Under the pieces are notes generated by a model, which worked only from the letters and a program-made list of their open reading frames with translations, ran no database searches and was not told where the DNA came from. From Erysipelotrichia bacterium (GTDB lineage Bacteria > Bacillota_I > Bacilli_A > RFN20 > CAG-826): DNA of 11,110 nucleotides. Numbering within the stretch: the first letter of the stretch is position 1; every line of letters begins with the position of its first letter. A program made the translations under genes and the position numbers. Below, piece after piece: positions 1 through 6,987 of this stretch. Location of the stretch: the NCBI GenBank assembly GCA_012971835.1, contig JAAZFR010000114.1:1-11110 (forward strand), in the 5' to 3' direction.

Positions 1-101
1 CATTTATCAAAACGGAACAACGATAAAGTTGTTTTTCTTTTATGGGCTATGATTATTAGTAATAGGACAAAAACCATTTGGCTTATTGTTGTATACTTGC
101 A

Positions 102-106
102 AGAGG
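102..106 (+). promoter_or_regulatory. Ribosome binding site of the acetyltransferase
   Basis: AGAGG ends 8 bases before the ATG at 115. It decides the start of the acetyltransferase gene in favour of 115 over the upstream in-frame ATG at 49, which has no comparable site. Confidence 0.7.
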
Positions 107-114
107 ATTTCCAA

Positions 115-672
115 ATGAGCGAAAAACAAAAAATGACTGAAGGACAGGCCTACAATCCTTATGATGAAGAATTAGTGTTGTTAAGAATTAAATCTCGAAC
201 AATATGCGATTTATATAACTCTTCGCCACAAGACAATCCCTCTAATAGATGGAAGATTATTAAGAGGCTATTTGGAAGTGTTGGCGAGGGTTCAAAACTC
301 AATTCACCATTTTATTGTGACTATGGCTTTAACATTCACGTTGGTAAGAATTTCTACGCCAATTACAACTGTATTTTTCTTGATGTCTGCGCGATTCGCA
401 TTGGCGATAACGTTATGCTTGGACCCGGTGTCCATATTTACACCGCAACACATCCCATCGATAAAGATGAACGAAGAACGAAGCTGGAATCAGGAAAAAA
501 AGTCATAATTGGTAATGATGTATGGATCGGGGGCAATTCAGTTATTAACCCCGGAATAACAATTGGCAATAATGTTGTTGTCGGTTCTTGTTCTGTCGTC
601 ACTAAGGATTTACCTTCAAATGTCGTTGCGGTCGGAAACCCATGTCGCATTATTCGTCATTTAAAAGGTTAA
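115..672 (+). CDS. Maltose/galactoside O-acetyltransferase family protein (LacA/Maa-like)
   Basis: This 185-aa cytoplasmic enzyme should transfer acetyl from acetyl-CoA to a hydroxyl of a sugar. The N-terminal Mac-type segment (about residues 5-55, with YNPYDEEL at 13-20) precedes a left-handed beta-helix of hexapeptide repeats (about 65-180). Asp17 and His113 (in ATHPID) sit where E. coli LacA has its Asp17 and catalytic His115, and the conserved VWIGGN and GNPCRIIR motifs are present. The length is typical of the family. I chose the ATG at 115 because AGAGG lies 8 bases upstream and because family members begin with the equivalent of SEKQKMTEGQAYNP; an in-frame ATG at 49 would add 22 residues unlike the family. 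The acceptor sugar cannot be told from sequence. It is convergent with the glycan operon, so it is a separate transcription unit, and a link to that operon's acetyl chemistry is only a guess. Confidence 0.9.
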   Translation: MSEKQKMTEGQAYNPYDEELVLLRIKSRTICDLYNSSPQDNPSNRWKIIKRLFGSVGEGSKLNSPFYCDYGFNIHVGKNFYANYNCIFLDVCAIRIGDNVMLGPGVHIYTATHPIDKDERRTKLESGKKVIIGNDVWIGGNSVINPGITIGNNVVVGSCSVVTKDLPSNVVAVGNPCRIIRHLKG

Positions 673-694
673 ACTACATGAGAATATGCTATTA

Positions 695-732
695 TCGCCA
701 CTTAGGTTTTAAAGTTAAAGGCGCGATTTTTT
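695..732 (+). terminator. Possible weak terminator between convergent genes
   Basis: Shortly after the acetyltransferase stop, CGCC (696-699) can pair with GGCG (720-723) around a loop of about 20 bases, and a run of six T follows at 727-732. The stem is short and the loop long, so this is a weak candidate. No clearly better hairpin is visible in the 77-base gap, and no T-rich tract follows the hairpin in the leftward direction. Confidence 0.25.
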
Positions 733-749
733 ACAATCCAAAATAACAA

Positions 750-1820
750 TTAAACAAGACCTTTTTGACGTATGAATTCTTCTAATTCTTTAGCGGCGTA
801 CTCGTGCATTTTAGCATTAGGATGGCCTTCGTTAGGCATATAGCCTCCAACGCTCAACGAAGTGAATTTAAAACGATATGAGTTTTGATATTCTCGTGAT
901 ACTTCATCGAGAATTTGTTCGATATCTTCACGTATTTTTATCATTCCCGAAGTAACAATAATTTTAGTCTTTGGATAGTGTAAAAATATTCTATTCATCA
1001 ATTCACAATAAGCATCTTTAAACTTATTAAGTTCATTTTTATAGTCAAGATTATCTTTGATTTTATCAAAATAGTGTGAATCATTGGCGGCGAGATTAAA
1101 AACGACGAGATCAGGTACAAAGGCCGAATTATCCCAATAATGGGAGTTTTCCATTGTCGTATTTTCATCAAAATCCGCCATTTCGACCATCGGAATAATA
1201 CTTTTGATTTTGCACCAATCAACCCAAGGTGATTTGTAAACGGGAAATCCCCCAGCACAAATTAAAGAATGTTCAGCGTTGAGTAGTTGCGCACTTAGAT
1301 ATGCAAAAGACAGACAAGCATCTTCCGTTTTTGTCATAAAAACTTGTTCACCTTCTTCGGCTGCTGTGCCATTTCCGGCTGTAACCGAATTTCCGTAGTA
1401 TTCAATTCTAATCCTTTTTTCTTTATCTTCGTTGAGTATAAATTCCCCATCGCACCATAATGAGTAAAGAGCCACTTGACTTGTAATTGACTCGTTTCTC
1501 TTTAAAACGGTAATTTCATGAATCTCATCTTTGCCGTTAAAGAAATCAAGCGCTGTCTTTTTTTCTTTAAGTTCGACGATTGTTGTTTTTTGCGAATTAT
1601 TTTCATCATTGATAAACACTGATAGGTATGGGCGGTTCTTTTCGTCATCACTTTTTGTAGCGAGAAAACGAGCCACAAGTTTTGTACCGCGAAACTTAAC
1701 GCGAAATCCTGCTGCCGAAAAATTAAACCACAAGGTGCGATTGACATCATCATACCAATAACGTCCTATTCGTTTAATATAGGGCGAATCAAGTAAATCT
1801 TTCGCGTAGATCTCTCGCAT
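750..1820 (-). CDS. CE2-type SGNH/GDSL acetyl esterase, cytoplasmic
   Basis: This 356-aa protein probably removes O-acetyl groups from imported oligosaccharides. It has the two-part build of carbohydrate esterase family 2: an N-terminal jelly-roll (about residues 15-125, containing the RIGRYW and VNRTLWFNFSAAGF stretches) and a C-terminal SGNH hydrolase fold (about 136-352). Visible blocks are GNSVTAGNG with probable nucleophile Ser145, NLAAND with Asn246, and NEGHPN with catalytic His333. The usual GDS is GNS here, and the usual Asp three residues before His is Asn330. CE2 enzymes using only a Ser-His dyad are known, so activity is plausible. There is no signal peptide, so it should be cytoplasmic. 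It is the last gene of the operon, 8 bases after the ATPase stop, with AGGA 7 bases before its ATG. In beta-mannan loci, CE2 enzymes deacetylate manno-oligosaccharides; xylan-derived substrates are the alternative. Confidence 0.85.
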   Translation of the reverse strand: MREIYAKDLLDSPYIKRIGRYWYDDVNRTLWFNFSAAGFRVKFRGTKLVARFLATKSDDEKNRPYLSVFINDENNSQKTTIVELKEKKTALDFFNGKDEIHEITVLKRNESITSQVALYSLWCDGEFILNEDKEKRIRIEYYGNSVTAGNGTAAEEGEQVFMTKTEDACLSFAYLSAQLLNAEHSLICAGGFPVYKSPWVDWCKIKSIIPMVEMADFDENTTMENSHYWDNSAFVPDLVVFNLAANDSHYFDKIKDNLDYKNELNKFKDAYCELMNRIFLHYPKTKIIVTSGMIKIREDIEQILDEVSREYQNSYRFKFTSLSVGGYMPNEGHPNAKMHEYAAKELEEFIRQKGLV

Positions 1821-1828
1821 AAACGTTC

Positions 1829-3706
1829 CTAAATAATCGCGAGGCTATTCTCATCGAGATAAATCTCGAATTCAGGCATTTCGTAAACCGTAAAGTTATT
1901 TTCAACAACCAAAGTAACATATCCTTCAAAACCATCAATCTTGACAAAAATGGCATTCTTCTCTCCGGTCTTATCTTCATCATAAGCTGAAACTTTAATA
2001 AGCTGCTGTTTAGCATAATCGCCACGATTAAGTTTATACTTCTTGATCATTTTTTTAGTAAAGGAGACCTTGGCACCATCTTGTTTAATTTTAAAGCGAT
2101 GTTCGCCAGCTTCTACCCCGGGAATCGGATTAAGGATCAAGTTGTTCTTGCCAAAGGCAACTACCATTTTTTCATCCTTAAAACTGATGTGACATGGTGC
2201 TTCATTAGTGTTGCTTTTTTCCTTCAGTAACAAACGTTCATTTTCTTGATAAATAGTAACGGATTCTTTTGGAATGCTAAGTGTTACTTCATCATCGCTT
2301 TTGATTTCTATGTTGTCATCAATTCGAACTTTAAACACTAAATAATTGTCGAAACCATTGATTCGACCATAGCAAGCAACATAATCACTTTTCTCTTCGA
2401 CAAAGTCAATTCGTGCTACAACTTGATGAGCATCAGGTATCTTGCCTAGGACGACATCCTCGGGTTTAAAGGCAATGACAATTTCTTCTTTAAAGGCACG
2501 ATCGACTAAATGGTTTAAATACTCATCGCTTAGTTGCCAACGGTTTTTACCAAAGACTAATTCATGGTTTTCAATTTTGCCAGTAAAACGGTTTTCACTA
2601 GGAATGCCCATAATAGCCTTTTCTGTTTTGCAATCAAAAAGATGAATTCGATCGACATCAAATTGAACCTTAATGTTCTGCTTGGCTTTAATGCGATCAG
2701 CCGAAGTCGATTTGATAATTAAGTACTCTTCTCGTCCTTTGATTTTTGCATAGATGAGAGTTTCATCACCAAGTTGTTCAACGACATCGACATAAGCATC
2801 CATGCCTTTTTCACAAATCGCAATATTTTCTGGGCGAATGCCTAATAGAACTTCCTGATTAATATAATCAAAAGAGGATAACTGACGTTTCTTGTTTTCT
2901 TTGAAAACAGCTTTCATAGTTTCGTCGCCATTCAAATAAGCAACGAGACTATTCTTTTCAAGGGTTAATTTTGATTTCAAAATATTCATTTGTGGTGAAC
3001 CTAGAAAGGTAGCGACAAATAAGTTAGTGGGATTTTCGAAAAGAGTGATTGGAGTATCAACTTGCTGGATAACCCCATCCTTCATTACGACAATTCTTGT
3101 TCCCATCGTCATCGCTTCTGTTTGATCGTGCGTTACATAAATAAATGTCGTGGCGAGACGATTGTGAAGTTTAGTGATTTCCGTGCGCATTTGGACACGA
3201 AGTTTTGCATCGAGGTTGGAAAGAGGCTCATCAAGCAAGAAGACGCTTGGCTCGCGAACGATCGCTCGACCTAGGGCGACACGCTGGCGTTGACCACCCG
3301 ATAAGGCTTTTGGCTTTCTTGTCAATAAATCAGTTATTTCCAATATTTCCGCCGCCCGTTTGACACGACGATCGATATCTTCAGGATCAAATTTTCGCAA
3401 TTTAAGCCCAAAAGCCATGTTTTGATAAACGGTCATGTGTGGATAAAGGGCATAATTTTGAAATACCATCGCAATGTCGCGATCTTTTGATTCTTTGTCA
3501 TTAACGTAGACATTATCAATATATAGCTGACCAGCCGTAATCTCTTCGAGACCAGCAATCATGCGAAGCGTTGTCGATTTTCCGCAACCCGATGGTCCGA
3601 CAAAAACAATAAACTCTTTGTCTTTTATGTCAAGACTAAAGTCTTTAACGGCACGAACGCCACCCTCATAAACCTTGTAGACATGACGTAATGATACTTG
3701 TGACAT
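1829..3706 (-). CDS. ugpC: Sugar ABC transporter ATP-binding protein (UgpC/MsmK/MalK family) with extended C-terminus
   Basis: This is the ATPase subunit that would energise a carbohydrate importer at the cytoplasmic face. The nucleotide-binding domain (about residues 1-235) is complete: Walker A GPSGCGKST (37-45), Q-loop Gln83, signature LSGGQRQR (135-142), Walker B VFLLDEP (155-161), D-loop SNLDA and switch His193. The first C-terminal unit (about 240-370) has the usual TOBE/MOP features, including GIRPEN (289-294), and would normally end the protein near 370 aa. Here about 255 more residues follow, which look like two further copies of the same unit (about 371-500 and 501-625). The gene lies 16 bases after the YesL-like gene. 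No good Shine-Dalgarno is visible directly before its ATG, so coupling to the upstream gene is likely. Permeases are not in this window. ATPases of this class often serve several sugar importers, so substrate specificity cannot be read from it; the symbol denotes the family only. Confidence 0.93.
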   Translation of the reverse strand: MSQVSLRHVYKVYEGGVRAVKDFSLDIKDKEFIVFVGPSGCGKSTTLRMIAGLEEITAGQLYIDNVYVNDKESKDRDIAMVFQNYALYPHMTVYQNMAFGLKLRKFDPEDIDRRVKRAAEILEITDLLTRKPKALSGGQRQRVALGRAIVREPSVFLLDEPLSNLDAKLRVQMRTEITKLHNRLATTFIYVTHDQTEAMTMGTRIVVMKDGVIQQVDTPITLFENPTNLFVATFLGSPQMNILKSKLTLEKNSLVAYLNGDETMKAVFKENKKRQLSSFDYINQEVLLGIRPENIAICEKGMDAYVDVVEQLGDETLIYAKIKGREEYLIIKSTSADRIKAKQNIKVQFDVDRIHLFDCKTEKAIMGIPSENRFTGKIENHELVFGKNRWQLSDEYLNHLVDRAFKEEIVIAFKPEDVVLGKIPDAHQVVARIDFVEEKSDYVACYGRINGFDNYLVFKVRIDDNIEIKSDDEVTLSIPKESVTIYQENERLLLKEKSNTNEAPCHISFKDEKMVVAFGKNNLILNPIPGVEAGEHRFKIKQDGAKVSFTKKMIKKYKLNRGDYAKQQLIKVSAYDEDKTGEKNAIFVKIDGFEGYVTLVVENNFTVYEMPEFEIYLDENSLAII

Positions 3707-3722
3707 ATTGTCAATTTCGGAA

Positions 3723-4583
3723 TTAACCTACTTCCTCCTCTTTCTTATTATTTGGTGTATATAAACCGCGTCGAACATAAGCGAGATAATGCTGAGCATT
3801 AATGAAACGATCAAAACTAGAATGAGCCATTAATGTCCATAAAACAACACCGCCAAAACTAAACAAAACGAATAAGAAGAGAGCGATGAAGCTGGCAATA
3901 TAATGAACAATAGTTAAAACGAGAATAATACCTGGCGATATTAAGTAAAATAGCAAAGTAAAAGGCAATCGCGCCGTTGCAATTAAAAAAGAATTTTTAA
4001 AAGTCTGGGCAAAATTATTTTGATAGACAGACTGATACGCGTAAAAATAACAACCTGTCATCGTGATTAGAAGAAATTGAACTGCTAAAAGACCAATACC
4101 GATTCCGGTCGGGATTGGAGCGCTTACATAAAATATTGATAAGTAGACACCACCCACCACTAGACAGAAAGAAGATAGAGCGATAATGACGGATATTATT
4201 ATCGTTTTCTTGAATTCACTTTTGAGGGCGCTGAAGAAATGAATTTTAAGCATGACGCCTTCGCCCCACACTAAGCGTTTTGCAACCCCAAAAGCGCCAG
4301 AAAGCCCCACCAAAGCCAAAATCAGGGCTGGTGTCGCACTTAGACAACCATAAAAGAGAAGGGAAAACAAAACATTGAATGGTTCTTGGTTGTTACTCGC
4401 CAGCACGAGCATCGAATAAAAAAGAGCAAAAACGACAATAAATGGTAGAGCAAAAAGAGCAGTTAGTAAACTAGTATTTATAAGAGTTGCCGTATGATTA
4501 AGTAAAAGATCGCGAAAGAGTTCCCAACGGTTTTTAGGAAGTTCTTTTTTGGTAAAATCTTTTTCACGTATTCTTTCTTTCAT
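3723..4583 (-). CDS. YesL-like (DUF624) multi-pass membrane protein
   Basis: This 286-aa protein has about six hydrophobic segments (roughly residues 34-62, 70-95, 126-152, 158-182, 206-226 and 228-252). The general pattern, with a basic N-terminus and a KRLVWGEGV-FFSALKSEFKK loop after the second segment, resembles the YesL/DUF624 family, whose genes commonly sit beside sugar ABC transporters and polysaccharide-degrading enzymes in Firmicutes. The biochemical role of that family is not established. It is longer than typical YesL (about 210 aa), with an N-terminal basic extension and a charged tail ending in KKEEEVG. It starts 4 bases after the preceding gene's stop, with AAGG about 7 bases before the ATG. 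It has no ABC permease EAA loop that I can see, so I do not call it a permease. The family assignment is moderate, and the membrane topology is firm. Confidence 0.6.
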   Translation of the reverse strand: MKERIREKDFTKKELPKNRWELFRDLLLNHTATLINTSLLTALFALPFIVVFALFYSMLVLASNNQEPFNVLFSLLFYGCLSATPALILALVGLSGAFGVAKRLVWGEGVMLKIHFFSALKSEFKKTIIISVIIALSSFCLVVGGVYLSIFYVSAPIPTGIGIGLLAVQFLLITMTGCYFYAYQSVYQNNFAQTFKNSFLIATARLPFTLLFYLISPGIILVLTIVHYIASFIALFLFVLFSFGGVVLWTLMAHSSFDRFINAQHYLAYVRRGLYTPNNKKEEEVG

Positions 4584-4587
4584 TTTT

Positions 4588-5202
4588 TTACCTTACTAAA
4601 TAGGACAAAACATCCAGGGCTAAATCAAAGTCGACTGTTTCATATATTCCTTTATCGCCGATATTGTGACTTGAGCCAGAGATAAAGAGATAGTAATTAT
4701 CGTTAACATCGAAATTCAAATACTCATCAAGCCACGATTCTTTTTCTCCGCCTCTAATTAAAAGGCCGTAATCGTGTCCTTCATGACTATAAAAATTCTC
4801 TTGTCCAGTCAAATAATTATCTTTGATTGTATTATCAATCTCAATAAAAACTTCAAAAAAGTGAAGATTAGCGAAGATGCTCTCTGGCAAAATCAATAAG
4901 TCCGATGCATTATAACCAACAACTTGAAGTTTGGATTGAAAAGCATTATCGTTTGGTAATGCCTGGTTACTCTCAACCAGTTTGAGCCCCTCAGGGCCAA
5001 ACTCATCCTCAATTTCTTGACAAAAAGAATCGTCTTGAATTTGCGCCGCCACAAAAATCTCTAATCTTTCATAAGGTTTTGGGCGATGAAAAATCCCGAA
5101 AGCCCAACTCCATAAACCGATAATGGCAAAAACACTTAAAACATAATATACCCAATCATAGTGGATACTTTTGACGAAAACTTCTTTTGAAAAAATTTTC
5201 AT
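4588..5202 (-). CDS. Single-pass membrane-anchored protein of unknown function in the sugar-transport operon
   Basis: I do not recognise this 204-aa protein as a named family. One hydrophobic segment (about residues 17-37) is followed by a soluble part that would be extracellular if the N-terminus is inside. The soluble part (RLEIFVAAQIQDD at 46-58, SDLLILPES at 100-108, YYLFISGSS at 170-178) has alternating beta-alpha character that recalls a reduced periplasmic solute-binding-protein lobe, though it is far shorter than a real one and has no lipobox. The ATG overlaps the stop of the upstream gene (ATGA), with GAGG 7 bases before the start, so the two are translationally coupled. Together with its neighbours it forms a trio of membrane proteins just before the ABC ATPase, suggesting an accessory role in the importer. 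That role is inferred from context only. Confidence 0.75.
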   Translation of the reverse strand: MKIFSKEVFVKSIHYDWVYYVLSVFAIIGLWSWAFGIFHRPKPYERLEIFVAAQIQDDSFCQEIEDEFGPEGLKLVESNQALPNDNAFQSKLQVVGYNASDLLILPESIFANLHFFEVFIEIDNTIKDNYLTGQENFYSHEGHDYGLLIRGGEKESWLDEYLNFDVNDNYYLFISGSSHNIGDKGIYETVDFDLALDVLSYLVR

Positions 5203-5687
5203 AAAAGAACCTCATATGAAATGATAATATTTGAAAATGTTCTGACTTTTAGTAAAACCCCAAAGTCGAGATTATCAACTCCTTCTACTAGATAAATCTC
5301 GCGTTCGTAATCTTGACCTTTTAAATGCTCAACGGCGAGAACCTTTATCAACTCGACACCTCGTTTGATGGCTTTTTCTTCGCTTATCTTTTTCAATGTC
5401 AAAATACTTTCATCGAATATACCAGCTTGAAGATCTTTATAAAAAGTTCGCAAATAATGAAGGGAACGGAACGGATTTGCAAAAAAATATATTGTTCCCC
5501 AAACTAAAATAACGGTTAGGACAATCGTAATAATCATCACGACAAGATAGTCATCATTTGATGTAAAAAACAAAGTGAGAATCCCAGCGATAAACAATAA
5601 ACTAAAACCAAGATAAAACAGTAACGCGACAATATATTGTCGGTTAACGCGCTTATATTTATTGTGACTGCCGACGATCATTCTCAC
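5199..5687 (-). CDS. Small two-TM membrane protein of unknown function
   Basis: This 162-aa protein is not recognised. A short basic N-terminus (SHNKYKRVNRQ) leads into two transmembrane segments (about residues 19-41 and 47-70), followed by a charged, mixed alpha/beta cytoplasmic domain of about 90 residues (from NPFRSLHYLR). The basic N-terminus favours both ends inside the cell. The start is ambiguous: GTG at 5687 has GAGG 8 bases upstream, and ATG at 5681 (two codons later) has AGGG 5 bases upstream. The coding region begins 10 bases after the lipoprotein esterase stop and ends in a 4-base overlap with the 204-aa gene, so it clearly belongs to the operon. A partner or regulator of the transporter is possible but not shown by the sequence. 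Confidence 0.75.
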   Translation of the reverse strand: MRMIVGSHNKYKRVNRQYIVALLFYLGFSLLFIAGILTLFFTSNDDYLVVMIITIVLTVILVWGTIYFFANPFRSLHYLRTFYKDLQAGIFDESILTLKKISEEKAIKRGVELIKVLAVEHLKGQDYEREIYLVEGVDNLDFGVLLKVRTFSNIIISYEVLL

Positions 5688-5697
5688 CCTTAATACC

Positions 5698-6987
5698 TCA
5701 TAAGTTTTCCATCAAAGCTTTTTTGATCTGCCCGCCCCACAGCACATATCCGTACCGAGATAAATGGAGACCGTCGCTTAAAAAGTAGGCGACATTAGGC
5801 ATTCCCGTCGGCTTGAGTAAAACTGTCCCGGCGTCAATTGGCTTAAGCCACGTACTATTGCTACCTTGCTCGGCGTAGTCAATAACAATATCGTTGCCGG
5901 TGATGATTTCTTGAGTGTACTGGGGAAATCCAGGTAATTTATTCATTAAAACATAAAAGATTTGTGAGTCGGGGAGATGCTCGTGAATATCATCAAAAAG
6001 TTCAATGAGTAAGTCTCCAGTGACTTGTCCGCTTTCCTTACTATTAATAACATTATTAATACCAACATATAAAACAACGGCTTTTGGTGAATACGGATAA
6101 ATAAGGCGCCTTGCCAAGGAATTAATCCAATGCTGAACGGTTGTTCCACCGATTCCATGATTATAACTAATAATGGGATTTAAGTCTTGAATTGATGTGT
6201 CCCAGTTCTCCATAGATGAAGAGCCGCCGAGTAAGACGCGATGATTAAGTTCTTCATCATCTTTATTCTCGTAATTACTAGCTTTGGTTTCAAATGAACC
6301 GCTTAAAGAATAAGACGCGGTCACATCAACAATTAATGCCGCGTGTTGGCTATTTACTCCTTGATAGGAAGTGATAATCGTTACGATATTCGTTGATGCA
6401 ACATATCTCGCAGAAACAATTTGCGTCGCACTTTTGCGGACATAACCGATATTATCAAGACAATCATCCGCTGAGTTTTCTAAACGACGAATGGCTGCTC
6501 TTGTTAAATTGACAATCCCGCTTTCAACCGGCATATTGCACACACTTTCGAAGATAAAGCTTTGACTCATTGCATCGTCAATCCTTTCAACTGGTATATA
6601 TTCAGGCTCAATATATGGATTTTCTTGTTCGAGATGCCATTTGGCATACAAAAACAAATTGCCTGTCGCTCTATCGTTTGTAAAATCCCATTCCTCAAGG
6701 CCTTCTTTTTCATTAAACCATCCCGAGAAAGAATAGCCCTCACGTTCAGGAGCGATTGGCTCGCTTAATAGTTCGCCAATAACGATTTTATCTTGTTGAT
6801 ATAACAAATCATCACCGACTGCGATATAACCACTTGGCAGTGTCGCTTCGCCCTTACGATAGTTGAACATATAATTTACAACCGGATCAGGCGCAACATA
6901 ACGATAACCGTCTTGATTGGGGTCATCGCAGGAAGTTAGAGTTGCGAAAACAAGCGGCAATAAAATGATAATTCTATTTATTTTCAT
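5698..6987 (-). CDS. Lipoprotein SGNH/GDSL-family esterase with N-terminal InlB-type (Flg_new) repeat
   Basis: This 429-aa surface lipoprotein probably hydrolyses ester groups, most likely acetyl, on extracellular glycan. It begins with a lipoprotein signal peptide (residues 1-20, lipobox LTSC, lipidated Cys20). An InlB/Flg_new-type beta-grasp repeat follows (about 37-117, with the hallmark EGYSFSGWF and FLYAKW), then a region of about 110 residues I cannot name, then an SGNH domain (about 248-429). Block I is LGGSSSMENW with probable nucleophile Ser257, block II has Gly278 in NHGIGG, block III is YVGINN with oxyanion Asn311, and block V is SDGLH with Asp395 and His398. Block III normally reads GxND, and here the Asp is Asn312. 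The catalytic Ser-Asp-His set is intact. Its ATG overlaps the GH130 stop (ATGA), so it is coupled to that gene. Substrate specificity is inferred from context. Confidence 0.85.
   Translation of the reverse strand: MKINRIIILLPLVFATLTSCDDPNQDGYRYVAPDPVVNYMFNYRKGEATLPSGYIAVGDDLLYQQDKIVIGELLSEPIAPEREGYSFSGWFNEKEGLEEWDFTNDRATGNLFLYAKWHLEQENPYIEPEYIPVERIDDAMSQSFIFESVCNMPVESGIVNLTRAAIRRLENSADDCLDNIGYVRKSATQIVSARYVASTNIVTIITSYQGVNSQHAALIVDVTASYSLSGSFETKASNYENKDDEELNHRVLLGGSSSMENWDTSIQDLNPIISYNHGIGGTTVQHWINSLARRLIYPYSPKAVVLYVGINNVINSKESGQVTGDLLIELFDDIHEHLPDSQIFYVLMNKLPGFPQYTQEIITGNDIVIDYAEQGSNSTWLKPIDAGTVLLKPTGMPNVAYFLSDGLHLSRYGYVLWGGQIKKALMENL

Noticed and set aside
48..53. TATGAT as a -10 promoter element for the acetyltransferase
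   Set aside because: The only nearby -35-like hexamer (TTGTTT at 29-34) is just 13 bases away, too short for a normal spacer, so I do not list it as a promoter.
49..114. Upstream in-frame ATG as start of the acetyltransferase
   Set aside because: The added residues (ISNRTKTIWLIVVYLQEDF) do not resemble the family N-terminus, and the AGAGG at 102-106 fits ATG 115 at ideal spacing.
438..650. Short reading frames antisense or out of frame within the acetyltransferase, ATPase and other genes
   Set aside because: They overlap well-supported coding regions with recognisable motifs, lack ribosome binding sites and resemble no known proteins.
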